This document shows, piece by piece, positions 35,136-43,968 of a DNA stretch of 64,000 nt. Source of the DNA: Chryseosolibacter sp964532595 (GTDB taxonomy: Bacteria; Bacteroidota; Bacteroidia; Cytophagales; Cyclobacteriaceae); assembly GCA_964532595.1 (NCBI GenBank), contig CAZHIQ010000003.1, positions 164,563 through 228,562 on the forward strand, in the 5' to 3' direction. The position numbers and the translations under genes are program-made. The notes beneath the pieces are model-generated. The model was not told the DNA's origin and did not search any database. It was given only the letters and a program-made list of their open reading frames with translations. Each line of letters starts with the position of its first letter. Within the stretch, counting starts at the first letter, position 1.

Positions 35136-38100
35136 ATGATCTCCAGACGTGCGATTTTTTTCTCTCTCCTGTTGTCCGGCAGTCTCCTTGCTGTGCCAAC
35201 ATTGGGGCAGTATATGCCCGAAACTTTTGGAAAAAACCGCATTCAATACCGGCAGTTTAACTGGCAATATCTCAGCAGCGAGAACTTTGATGTATACTAC
35301 TACGACGCCCGCAAAGGGATGGCCGAGAATGCGATTGAGTTCCTCGAGTCTGAGTTCGACAGAATTACGGATCTGATAGGCTATCCTCCATACTTCAAGA
35401 CGAAGGTATTCATATACAACTCCCTGTCTGATTTGCGACAGAGCAATGTCGGGCTTAACCGTGAGGTGTTCACCGCGAATGGCGAGACAGAGTTTGTAAA
35501 ACCCTACGTGGAGGTTGCCCATATCGGCACGGCGCAGGAATTCAAGGAGGAACTGCTTTATCGGATATCTGATCTCATGGTCAACGAAATGATGTTCGGT
35601 GGCAGTCTAAAGGACATCTTCCAGAGCTCATTGCTGATGAACCTTCCGGATTGGTTTGTCGATGGCGCATCCCTGTATGTAGCCAAGGGGTGGAGTGCGG
35701 AGATGGATGATTTTATTCGGGAGTGGATGCAAACGCGGAAGCCGAAAAAGATTACCCGGCTTGCAGGCCGTGAGGCGGCCCTCGCGGGACAGTCAGTCTG
35801 GAATTTTATCGCTGAGAAATACGGCAAGAGCAGCGTCGGAAACATCCTGAACTATACCCGGATCACACGGAACGAAGAGAAGAGCGTTCATATCACCCTT
35901 GGAGTAACCTTCAAGCAATTGATGAATGAGTGGCATAAGTACTACGCAGACATGACGAATCGTGTGGCGCAGTCGTATGTTGCTCCGCCCGACTCGACGC
36001 GATTTACCCGGTTTCATAACAAGTCAACGCTCTATACGACGGTAAAAATCAGCCCGGATGGCCAGTATCTGGCCTATGCTCAAAACGATAGGGGACGCTA
36101 CGTGGTAAGGGTGCGCTCGCTGGCGGATGGGCGTGAACGTACGATTATCTCCGGAGGCAGTAAGGTAATCAATCAGCGAGTCGATTATCACCTTCCTCTG
36201 CTGAACTGGGCGGGACCGACTACATTAGGGGTCATTGGGACAAGGTACGGACAGTATGTCTTCTGGCTGTACGACCTTAGTACGCGGTCAAAAATGCCGC
36301 GTGAGTTGGGGCGGTTCAGCAATGTTCGCAGTCTCGAGTTTAATGACAACGGGCGGCTTGCCGTGATTAGTGCCGACTTCGAAGGGCGCAATGACCTCTT
36401 TCTGCTTAGTACCCGACGCAACCAATTGAGACGGCTTACAAACGATTTGTACGACGACCTCGACCCGAGTTTCATTCCGGGTACCAGTAGAATTGTTTTC
36501 AGTTCCAATCGTCCGTCGGATACGTTACGAACCGCCCAGTCACCGGAGTTTACCTCACTGACGGGAAATTACAACTTGTACGTTTTTGACCTCGATACCA
36601 CAAAGAATCTTCTCGGCCGCATTACGAACACGCTTAGTAAGGACTACAGTCCGCAGGCGATCGATAGCGAAAACTTTTTCTATCTGAGCGATCAGCGAGG
36701 TATTACGAATCTTTTCCGGTTCAATACAAGAACGGGTATTTATACGCAGGTTACGAATTTTGCGTCCAGCTTGCACAGCTACGATGCGAACTTCGACTCA
36801 GGGACGCTTGCGTACGTGACAATCACCGGACGAAAGCACCACATATTTGTTCATCGGAATTTCGATTTTCAACGACAAATGTTTACTCCGGCGACGCGAC
36901 GGAAAGAGCTGCAGCAAGCACGCGTTATTCGCGAAAGACGGAAGCAGGAGGAAACGCAATACATGAGCGTTAAAGATTTGCTTAACGCCCGATTGAGGGA
37001 GACACAATCAACCGATTCAGTGACGGCCGTTCCACCGTTGCCGGATACGCTTACTGTTCGCGTCGACGATCAGGTGATTGCTGCCCGTGATACCGTGCCC
37101 CACGAAGAAGGGGTAGTTGACACAGACGACTACAAGTTTGATGAGTCGGCGGAAGAGGTCACCGAGGTCAAGACCGATAACTACAGATTCGAAGATGAAG
37201 CGGTTCGAGAACGGCAGCCGAGTGAATCGTTTCTCAGTCGCTATATGAAGGCTCGTGAAAAGAGTCGTGTAACGGGGCCGTTCCCTTACGAGTCGAAGTT
37301 TAGCGCTGATAATGTAGTCGCTTCCCTCGTCATAGATCCGTTGCGCGGTACGGGCGTACTGCTTGAGACCCAGATGAACGACATGCTGGAAAATTACCGA
37401 TTCTATGGCGGTATCATGTCAACATTGGATCTGCGCCAGGGCGATGTGTTCGCTCAATTCGAGTATCTGCCGCACTTTATGGATTTTAGTGTTCGGTTTG
37501 ACCGCCGCGCTATCCGGTGGGATCCTATCAGTACTTCGAAAGTCTTCAAGTATACGTTGCATCGTCTCGAGTTCGGGGCCTCCATGCCGCTGACCGATCG
37601 CGTGAGGGTGTCGTTAAAGCCGTTTGGTGCAATAGCCAGCTCGGTAGACCTCGGAGAGCAGCCGTTCCCGGCGAACCCTCCCTCGGCGGTGACGACAAAC
37701 CGTTTGTACGCCGGTGCAAAGGCTGAGATCGTCTATGACAACTCCGTCAATACAGGAATGAATCTCATGGAAGGTAGTCGGGGAAAGATTAGCCTTACAC
37801 ACCATCAGGGAATTACCGACGAGCGCCACAGCTTTACCCGCGCATCTATCGACCTGCGGCATTATCAGAAGATCTATCGCGAAATTGTATTTGCTGTGCG
37901 TGGTTTTGCGGGCACATTCTTTGGTCCTTCCCCAAAACTGTTCCTCCTCGGAGGGATGAACAACTGGGCTCTTAATAAGACGCGCGTGGATGGAAATACC
38001 GGTGAAGGACAACCGAATCCACTGGGACTCGATCGCGAAACGCAGGATATCCTGTTTGTTGAGTATGCGACGAACTTGCGCGGCTTCGACTACGCCACAC

Positions 38101-38468
38101 TGTTTGGAAACAGTGTTATGCTACTCAATGCCGAATTGCGTGTGCCGGTAATCCGTGCGCTGACCAATGGGCCGATAGCGTCAAACTTCTTCCGCAACTT
38201 GCAGTTCACCGCGTTTTATGATATCGGAACAAGCTGGTCGGGGGCACCGCCCTTTACTTCGCAAACAAGTGTGAGCTACAGGGTGGTGGATAACGGACCG
38301 TTCCGGGCAAATATCAAAAATTACATCAATCCCTGGTTATACAGCTATGGCGTCGGTGTGCGCACTGTCGTCTTTAGCTATTACGTCAAGTTCGATGTGG
38401 CGTGGCCTGTTGAGAATTACAGAGTCAACGATCCACGAATGCACTTGACGCTTGGATTCGATTTCTGA
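35136..38468 (+). CDS. Pseudo-peptidase / beta-propeller / outer-membrane barrel fusion
   Basis: About 1110 residues from ATG 35136, which gives a signal peptide (ISRRAIFFSLLLSGSLLAV). Residues about 45-270 resemble a peptidase_MA-like gluzincin (SENFDVYYYDA, LPDWFVDGASLYVAKGW), but where HExxH is expected the sequence reads DLMVNEMMFGG, so the zinc histidines are missing. Residues about 300-590 form a TolB/DPP-IV-like propeller (ISPDGQYLAYAQNDRG, IPGTSRIVFSSNRPSDT). A charged linker (about 595-710) leads to a C-terminal barrel of the BamA/surface-antigen type (FLLGGMNNWALNKTR, NLRGFDYATLFGNSV) ending in DF. It is probably outer-membrane; role unknown. Confidence 0.7.
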   Translation: MISRRAIFFSLLLSGSLLAVPTLGQYMPETFGKNRIQYRQFNWQYLSSENFDVYYYDARKGMAENAIEFLESEFDRITDLIGYPPYFKTKVFIYNSLSDLRQSNVGLNREVFTANGETEFVKPYVEVAHIGTAQEFKEELLYRISDLMVNEMMFGGSLKDIFQSSLLMNLPDWFVDGASLYVAKGWSAEMDDFIREWMQTRKPKKITRLAGREAALAGQSVWNFIAEKYGKSSVGNILNYTRITRNEEKSVHITLGVTFKQLMNEWHKYYADMTNRVAQSYVAPPDSTRFTRFHNKSTLYTTVKISPDGQYLAYAQNDRGRYVVRVRSLADGRERTIISGGSKVINQRVDYHLPLLNWAGPTTLGVIGTRYGQYVFWLYDLSTRSKMPRELGRFSNVRSLEFNDNGRLAVISADFEGRNDLFLLSTRRNQLRRLTNDLYDDLDPSFIPGTSRIVFSSNRPSDTLRTAQSPEFTSLTGNYNLYVFDLDTTKNLLGRITNTLSKDYSPQAIDSENFFYLSDQRGITNLFRFNTRTGIYTQVTNFASSLHSYDANFDSGTLAYVTITGRKHHIFVHRNFDFQRQMFTPATRRKELQQARVIRERRKQEETQYMSVKDLLNARLRETQSTDSVTAVPPLPDTLTVRVDDQVIAARDTVPHEEGVVDTDDYKFDESAEEVTEVKTDNYRFEDEAVRERQPSESFLSRYMKAREKSRVTGPFPYESKFSADNVVASLVIDPLRGTGVLLETQMNDMLENYRFYGGIMSTLDLRQGDVFAQFEYLPHFMDFSVRFDRRAIRWDPISTSKVFKYTLHRLEFGASMPLTDRVRVSLKPFGAIASSVDLGEQPFPANPPSAVTTNRLYAGAKAEIVYDNSVNTGMNLMEGSRGKISLTHHQGITDERHSFTRASIDLRHYQKIYREIVFAVRGFAGTFFGPSPKLFLLGGMNNWALNKTRVDGNTGEGQPNPLGLDRETQDILFVEYATNLRGFDYATLFGNSVMLLNAELRVPVIRALTNGPIASNFFRNLQFTAFYDIGTSWSGAPPFTSQTSVSYRVVDNGPFRANIKNYINPWLYSYGVGVRTVVFSYYVKFDVAWPVENYRVNDPRMHLTLGFDF

Positions 38469-38526
38469 TTTCGATCCAATTTGCGAACTTGCCGTTCCTC
38501 ACACGAGGATCTCAACAACTAGTACC

Positions 38527-39408
38527 ATGATAAAATCGATGACAGGTTTTGGTCAGGCTTCGGCTGACGACGGGCAAACACGTATCTATGCCGAGGTAAA
38601 GAGTCTGAATTCCAAGTACCTCGACCTCAATATCCGCCTGCCCAAGTTGTTCTCCGACAAGGAACTTGAGGTTCGTAATCTGATCAGTGAGAAATTGGAG
38701 CGGGGTAAGGTATCGGTAGTGCTCGAGTACGAGCGCCATGGAGATGCTACGCTGAAGCAAAGCTACAATGAACCCCTTTTTGTTGCCTATTACTCGGAGT
38801 TAAAGAAACTCGCGGACCGTGTTTACGCATCGTATGCGGACTTGTTCCAGCTGGCGCTGAATTCGCCAGACGTCATTCAAAGTGCGGGTCGTGAGGAAGT
38901 TGTCGACGACGAATGGGACAAGGTGAAGGAAATCCTGTTGGACGCTATCGCCAAGTGCGAAGGTTTTCGAGTAGATGAAGGGAAAGTGTTGAGCGATATG
39001 CTGGCCTCTTGCTGTTCGAAAATCGCAGGCAGTCTTGAAGCTGTTGTTGAACTCGATCCCAAAAGGATTGCACGGATCCGTGAGAGGTTGCGCAACAACG
39101 TCTCGTCATTCCTGGGAGAGGAGAATTTCGATACGAACCGACTCGAGCAGGAGATTATTTATTATGTAGAGAAGTTGGATATCAATGAAGAGAAGGTGCG
39201 TCTTAAGTCACACCTCGATTACTTCATGGAGTCACTTCGCAATTCTCCCACAAGCAACGGTAAGAAGCTGGGCTTTATCTCGCAAGAAATCGGCAGAGAA
39301 ATCAATACCATAGGGTCAAAGTGCAACGACGCGGATATTCAGAAGCACGTAGTCCTTATGAAAGAGGAACTCGAGAAAATTAAGGAGCAGCTGGGTAATA
39401 TTGTTTAG
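38527..39408 (+). CDS. YicC family endoribonuclease-like protein
   Basis: About 294 residues. The family N-terminus IKSMTGFGQA and the C-terminal DUF1732 block (NSPTSNGKKLGFISQEIGRE, then INTIGSKCNDADIQ) are both present. E. coli YicC has been described as an RNase that affects small RNA stability; here the role is by family only. ATG 38527 is used because the family begins at this motif, although the frame is open from 38452 inside the end of the preceding gene. It follows that gene by 58 bases and converges with the arginase-fold gene. Confidence 0.88.
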   Translation: MIKSMTGFGQASADDGQTRIYAEVKSLNSKYLDLNIRLPKLFSDKELEVRNLISEKLERGKVSVVLEYERHGDATLKQSYNEPLFVAYYSELKKLADRVYASYADLFQLALNSPDVIQSAGREEVVDDEWDKVKEILLDAIAKCEGFRVDEGKVLSDMLASCCSKIAGSLEAVVELDPKRIARIRERLRNNVSSFLGEENFDTNRLEQEIIYYVEKLDINEEKVRLKSHLDYFMESLRNSPTSNGKKLGFISQEIGREINTIGSKCNDADIQKHVVLMKEELEKIKEQLGNIV

Positions 39409-39410
39409 GG

Positions 39411-40571
39411 CTACAATAGCTTGGCCAACGTGTTGATATAGCGGTCGGGGATCTCTCCCTTTACCGCAGTCTGATAGTCGCTATAGCTGCAGGGGACAAT
39501 ACTGTTTCGCTGATACTTTTCCTTACCACTTGGATAGGGCACTTCCATCCACCATTTTTCGCTGAACTTGCTCTTGTAAAAAGAAAGAATCTCCGGCTCG
39601 ACGGGCATTGCCACCGTATACTTGAGAAAATCATTGCTCCGGAAGTTTTGCTCGTTCTTGCGGTGATAATACCCCTCAATGAAGTACCAGATCATGGTAG
39701 CGATGACCGAGGCCGACTTATTGTGTTCGTCGTCCCACCGGGGATTGTATTCGTAGAATCCTATTGAGCTTAATTTTTCATTCTGTCCCGCATACCAGCA
39801 TATCTGACACGCCTCTTCGCCCGTCAGTCCGAAGGGTTGGGCGTTGGCATTTCCCGGGGCATCGGCCGAGCGGATTGCGGTAATATCGAACGAGAGCATA
39901 TCAGCATTCCTTATCGCGGGTTCGATTTCCTGCATGTTGGTGCGCATCTGTCCTATTCTGAACGCTTCGAAATACAATTTCTCCAGGACGGCGACCGAGA
40001 GCGGGTCGATGAGGTAGCTCTGGTAGGCAAGGTGGGTATAGCTGAATAGATAATTGGGTTCGTGAAGAAGTATCTTGTGGATGTGCTTACGGTTCTCCGG
40101 AGATTTCTCGTGGTCTTCAAGGTCGAGGTATGCATCAACATTGAGAAAGCTGACGAGCTTCTCAAGCGTTTCATAGCCACAATACTGCCCGTAATCCAAA
40201 TCATGCGTTCCTCCTATGATAATGGGAAGGACATTGTTTTCCAGCAAAATCCGGCACACCTCGCTGATGCGAACATTGGTTTCGGCAAGATCATGGCCGA
40301 TATTGAGATTGCCCAGATCAACGACTTTGTACGCGCCGTTTCCCCGCTTGAGATTGTACAGCTTTTTTCTAACCTCATCGGGTCCTTGCGCAGCTCCCAC
40401 ATTTTCCAGGTTCCCCCGTTCTTCCTTGACGCCAAAGATCGCCATGTGGGCCTCCTTGAAATCGGGCATCTTGTCAGTAAACGCCCGGATATTCTTAAAG
40501 AAGCTCGAAGGAGAAGAAATGTCGTCGTAAATCGACTCATCAACCGGTGAAAACAAGATCGTAAGGTCCAT
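39411..40571 (-). CDS. Formimidoylglutamase-like (ureohydrolase fold) protein with altered metal ligands
   Basis: About 386 residues from ATG 40571. The arginase/agmatinase fold is recognisable from PIIIGGTHDLDYG (about 116-128), LNVDAYLDL (143-151) and MLSFDITAIRSADAPG (about 232-247). Active enzymes carry GGDHS, DAHxD and SxDxDxxDP to hold two Mn ions. Here the second motif has Tyr for His and the third has Ile-Thr-Ala in place of the Asp pair, so at most one metal could bind normally. Relatives in Bacteroidota are usually labelled formimidoylglutamase, but enzymatic activity is doubtful. No histidine-degradation gene is near. Confidence 0.7.
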   Translation of the reverse strand: MDLTILFSPVDESIYDDISSPSSFFKNIRAFTDKMPDFKEAHMAIFGVKEERGNLENVGAAQGPDEVRKKLYNLKRGNGAYKVVDLGNLNIGHDLAETNVRISEVCRILLENNVLPIIIGGTHDLDYGQYCGYETLEKLVSFLNVDAYLDLEDHEKSPENRKHIHKILLHEPNYLFSYTHLAYQSYLIDPLSVAVLEKLYFEAFRIGQMRTNMQEIEPAIRNADMLSFDITAIRSADAPGNANAQPFGLTGEEACQICWYAGQNEKLSSIGFYEYNPRWDDEHNKSASVIATMIWYFIEGYYHRKNEQNFRSNDFLKYTVAMPVEPEILSFYKSKFSEKWWMEVPYPSGKEKYQRNSIVPCSYSDYQTAVKGEIPDRYINTLAKLL

Positions 40572-40742
40572 ACAGCCGTTTTTCAGGCTCAATATACGGC
40601 ATCATCGGGCAAAACCGCCAAAAGAACTTCGGCGGTTCTTAAAGCCGGTTCGGCTTTTCCAGCGACCATTTGGCGACGGGGTTAAATGATTTTTTCATAT
40701 GGCTTGCATTGCTGCTGGTTATTTTTAAATATTTGTCTGACC

Positions 40743-42494
40743 ATGAGAGCGTTACCGTTAAGTTTTCAATTGGCACTTAAATACAACCGCGATCTTCGGC
40801 TGATCGCTGCGGCTGCTTGCTTCTACGGGTCGGCGTGTCTTGGTCATTTTCTTCGTTTTGACGGAAGTACGGATTTGCCTGCCTGGCCACCCTCCGGCGT
40901 TGGTTTTGCAATCATTTTGTTGCTGGGCCGACATACCTGGCCCGGTATTGCCATTGGATCGCTCCTGGCTAGTTTTTTGTCGCCGTGGATGAGTGCTGAT
41001 TTACCTGTGCAGTCGCTCATCGCTGTGACCGGTTTGGTTGCCATATCCCACAGTGTCGAAGCGTTGCTGGGTGCTACATTGTTAAGGTGGTGGGTGAAGG
41101 ATGCTTTTCCGTTCAATACCTCCCGCGGCGCCTTTCGGTTTCTGTTTGTTGCGGTGGCCATGTGTTTATGTGGTGCTCTTATCAGCGTCACAGCGTTGCA
41201 TCTGAATGGTGTAATCCCACGGTCGGAGTGGTTGGCGCGATTGGTGTCGTGGATGGTCGGTAGCCTGGTTGGTGTTTTGCTGTTCACGCCATTTTTTCTT
41301 TGCGTGGCTCGCCGGCAAAAGATGCGATTCTCAAGGGAGAAGGCGCTTGAAATCGTGGCCATCGTTTTGACCACTACGGGAATAGCCTTCCTTATGAGTG
41401 TTGACGACTTTCACACAACGCTGGAGCGAGCGTTTCCTTTTCTGATTCTTCCATTCTTTATGTGGCTGGCGTTTCGTTTCGAATTGATCGTTGCGGTAAC
41501 AGGCGTGCTGCTGATATCGCTTCTGGCAATGTATGCGACGGTTCGCGGTCACGGTCCATTTCTGTTGGAAGGACATTTTGACTCAACCCTTTTGTTGCAG
41601 ATTTTTGTTTGCATAATGAGTGTGTCGACGCTCGTGCTGTCGTCGACTGTTAAGGAGAGAATGGATGCCCAGACCAGTCTTCAGAGTTTTAACGAGACAT
41701 TGGAGGCCAGGGTGCAGGAGCGAACCAAAGCCCTCAACGACGAGATCGTTGTTCGGAAACAGGCAGAGGCCCGCCTGCAGAAGACGAATCAGGAGCTCAG
41801 CAAACGCAATATGGAGCTCGATAATTTTGTCTATAGTGTGTCGCATGATCTTCGTGCACCCATAGCCTCGGTGTTGGGTTTGATTAATCTGGCGCGCCAT
41901 GATAGCGATCCCGCCATGAAAGACACGTACCTGGAAATGATTAACAGCAGTGCGCTCAGACAGGATCATTTCATCCGTGAGATATTGGATCAGTCACGCA
42001 ATTCCCGTCTTGAGGTACGCCGGGAGGAGGTGATGTTTGAACCGATTATCGAAGAGACGTTCAATCAGCTCAGTTTCGCCACTCCCACCGGGAAGGCGGT
42101 GGAAAAAATAATCAGAGTGAATCAGCAGCGTCCGTTCTATTGTGACCGCTGGAGGTTGAAGGTCATTCTGAATAATATCATCTCCAATGCCATTCGTTAC
42201 AGGAATGGGCGCGATCCCCTTATCAAGGTTGATGTTGAGGTGAACGGTGAAGCGGCTTATTTGTCGATCCGCGACAACGGGAAGGGCATTGCCCCGGAAC
42301 ATCTCAAGAAGGTGTGTCAGATGTTTTACCGCGCCACCGATGATGGTGCCGGCTCAGGGCTTGGCTTGTACATCGTGAAGGAGGCTGTGGACAAGTTAAA
42401 CGGCTCTCTCGATATCGACTCTACCGTGGGCGAAGGAACAACAGTTCGGCTCGTTATTCCCGAAGTCTCGACAGCTGCATCCTTGCCGTCGTGA
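40743..42494 (+). CDS. MASE1-domain sensor histidine kinase
   Basis: About 583 residues. Eight or so hydrophobic helices (about 15-290) form a MASE1 sensory domain (WPPSGVGFAIILLLGRHTWPG is diagnostic). A coiled coil (about 300-360) leads to the HisKA domain with VSHDLRAPIASVLG (phospho-acceptor about His368). The HATPase domain has an N-box (NNIISNAIRY), G1 (IRDNGKGI) and G2 (GSGLGLYIVKE). No receiver domain or adjacent response regulator is present, so it is an orphan kinase whose signal is unknown. ATG 40743 is preferred to ATG 40686; the longer form would add an unrelated hydrophobic stretch. A bidirectional terminator follows. Confidence 0.85.
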   Translation: MRALPLSFQLALKYNRDLRLIAAAACFYGSACLGHFLRFDGSTDLPAWPPSGVGFAIILLLGRHTWPGIAIGSLLASFLSPWMSADLPVQSLIAVTGLVAISHSVEALLGATLLRWWVKDAFPFNTSRGAFRFLFVAVAMCLCGALISVTALHLNGVIPRSEWLARLVSWMVGSLVGVLLFTPFFLCVARRQKMRFSREKALEIVAIVLTTTGIAFLMSVDDFHTTLERAFPFLILPFFMWLAFRFELIVAVTGVLLISLLAMYATVRGHGPFLLEGHFDSTLLLQIFVCIMSVSTLVLSSTVKERMDAQTSLQSFNETLEARVQERTKALNDEIVVRKQAEARLQKTNQELSKRNMELDNFVYSVSHDLRAPIASVLGLINLARHDSDPAMKDTYLEMINSSALRQDHFIREILDQSRNSRLEVRREEVMFEPIIEETFNQLSFATPTGKAVEKIIRVNQQRPFYCDRWRLKVILNNIISNAIRYRNGRDPLIKVDVEVNGEAAYLSIRDNGKGIAPEHLKKVCQMFYRATDDGAGSGLGLYIVKEAVDKLNGSLDIDSTVGEGTTVRLVIPEVSTAASLPS

Positions 42495-42515
42495 ATGAAA
42501 ACGATCGTAAATGAA

Positions 42516-42546
42516 AAAAATGGGACGGATGGCGTCCCATTTTCTT
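42516..42546. terminator. Bidirectional intrinsic terminator
   Basis: Stem AATGGGACG / CGTCCCATT with loop GATGG, flanked by an A run on the left and a T-rich stretch on the right. It sits between the convergent histidine-kinase and outer-membrane protein genes and can serve both. Confidence 0.85.
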
Positions 42547-42551
42547 TCCCG

Positions 42552-43622
42552 CTATTTCGTCAATGAGTATGCGTAAGTCATTGAAAGGAGCCAGTCGGCA
42601 AACGCCGCATCACCATGGCGAGGGGTGCCGGTTAGTCGCTCCGTTTCTTTGTCAGTAACACTTTGTGTCCGATTCCTTACCAATGCGATCGGGAAGTTCA
42701 CACTCACCGAATGACGCCCCTGCATGAAGCCGGCAGAGGGCTCGATGGAAATAATGTAACCAGGTCGGCGAAAGCCACCACTTTTTCCCAGAAGATCTTC
42801 CACTGGGATACCTTCGACGCGCACGCCGGCCCCAAAGGCAAGCATATGCTGGACGGAGTATTGGACTCCTGCTCTAAGGAAGTACTGATCCGGTACCGAC
42901 ATGATTGACTCATTGGCCAGGAGGGGATTGAGTGTTTCGCGGAATGTACGTGTACCGTTCGTTTCTTTCGGGCTCAGCATGTAGAGAGCGTTGAGGTAGA
43001 GGCTTGTATTGGTCGTGATTTCACGAGCGCCGTTAAAATCAATGATAATGCCTGTACCCCCGTCGCCTAACTGTATTGACTGGTCGACCGGCCGGAGTTG
43101 AGGACCGTCTGTGGTATGGAAGTAGTCCTTATAGTTTTCATTGCCGGTAGGAAGCTTGAGTCCCAGCCCGACCTGAAAATTCGTCGCTTCTCCTCCGCTA
43201 AAGCTGTAATAGGCCATCACACGTACGTCGCCGATTCCTTTTGATTGGGTGTGGTGACGGTTCTGGCGGTCATGCTCGTAAAGCGATGAGCGATCAATGT
43301 AGATGAAGGGGAGCTGCAGGGCGAAGCTCCAGTTGGTATTTGCCTGATAGTCGATACCCAAAATGACGGAATGGTCATTATTGATCACCTCGGTCTTTTC
43401 TTTCAGACGCTCTTTCTGTTCTTCTTTTCCTTTAAAGTGGCGGAAAGAGTTAAAGTAGCGGTAGTTCATGGAAAATTGCCATCCGTTGTGACTGACATTG
43501 TCACCGAAGTTCAGGTTGTGCGACGACATGTTCTTGACGGCTACACAACCCTGACCGCTGGCGAGGGTTGGCAAGATCAGCGTGAGTAGTATACACGCGA
43601 TGGGAAGGTAGAGGTTCTTCAT
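42552..43622 (-). CDS. Outer-membrane beta-barrel protein (transporter-like)
   Basis: About 356 residues starting at ATG 43622 with a signal peptide (YLPIACILLTLILPTLASG). The mature protein is a series of amphipathic beta strands (GWQFSMNYRYFNSF, WSFALQLPFIYID, GIGDVRVMAYYSF, VGLGLKLPTGN) resembling the Phenol_MetA_deg/outer-membrane transporter family. GKEEQKERLKEKTEV is a charged loop. Four residues after the signal peptide a cysteine occurs but no lipobox is formed. The substrate is unknown. A longer frame to 43835 lacks features of a signal peptide and is rejected. Confidence 0.75.
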   Translation of the reverse strand: MKNLYLPIACILLTLILPTLASGQGCVAVKNMSSHNLNFGDNVSHNGWQFSMNYRYFNSFRHFKGKEEQKERLKEKTEVINNDHSVILGIDYQANTNWSFALQLPFIYIDRSSLYEHDRQNRHHTQSKGIGDVRVMAYYSFSGGEATNFQVGLGLKLPTGNENYKDYFHTTDGPQLRPVDQSIQLGDGGTGIIIDFNGAREITTNTSLYLNALYMLSPKETNGTRTFRETLNPLLANESIMSVPDQYFLRAGVQYSVQHMLAFGAGVRVEGIPVEDLLGKSGGFRRPGYIISIEPSAGFMQGRHSVSVNFPIALVRNRTQSVTDKETERLTGTPRHGDAAFADWLLSMTYAYSLTK

Positions 43623-43968
43623 ATGGAGCGTTTTTAGGGTTTGGAAACGATGAAGGATGCTCGGCCGGTTGGGAGGAGTCGGCATTAAGTCGGGGGGCAA
43701 GGGGGGGAGCAAATTGGAGATCGCCGTGAATGGCCGATAAGAGGTGATTGAAGGAAGCGCAGTTAACATATAGTAGTAGCTTCCTTCGGACGACTGAAAG
43801 ACAGGCGGGACTGCTATAGGGAGGCCCTTTTTCATAGGAGGGTTATACCACCTATATTATGAAAAAGGGCGGTTACTTACAATGATAACCGAATGGAAAT
43901 ACGGCCTGCCCGACGCCCCGGGAGGGTGCGCAGTTTGGGCTTTACGAACCGTTAACGTAAATGCGGCG
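43623..43968. other. 346-base intergenic region between hom and the barrel gene
   Basis: No gene is supported. It contains a perfect 13-bp inverted repeat (43824-43870, listed separately), a G-rich stretch near 43690-43712 and a GC-rich segment at about 43905-43930. No TAnnTTTG box was seen for the minus-strand barrel gene. Confidence 0.5.
43824..43870. repeat. Inverted repeat with 13-bp perfect arms
   Basis: Left arm GCCCTTTTTCATA (43824-43836) and right arm TATGAAAAAGGGC (43858-43870) are exact reverse complements. The 21-base centre, with GGAGGGTTATACCACC, is itself partly symmetric. It lies 99 bases past the hom stop. It could be an operator for a dimeric protein, a transcript 3' structure or a small mobile remnant. 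Confidence 0.7.

Noticed and set aside
43680..43712. G-rich stretch considered as a G-quadruplex
   Set aside because: Runs of G are uneven and interrupted, and no regulated start is close. Not enough to call.
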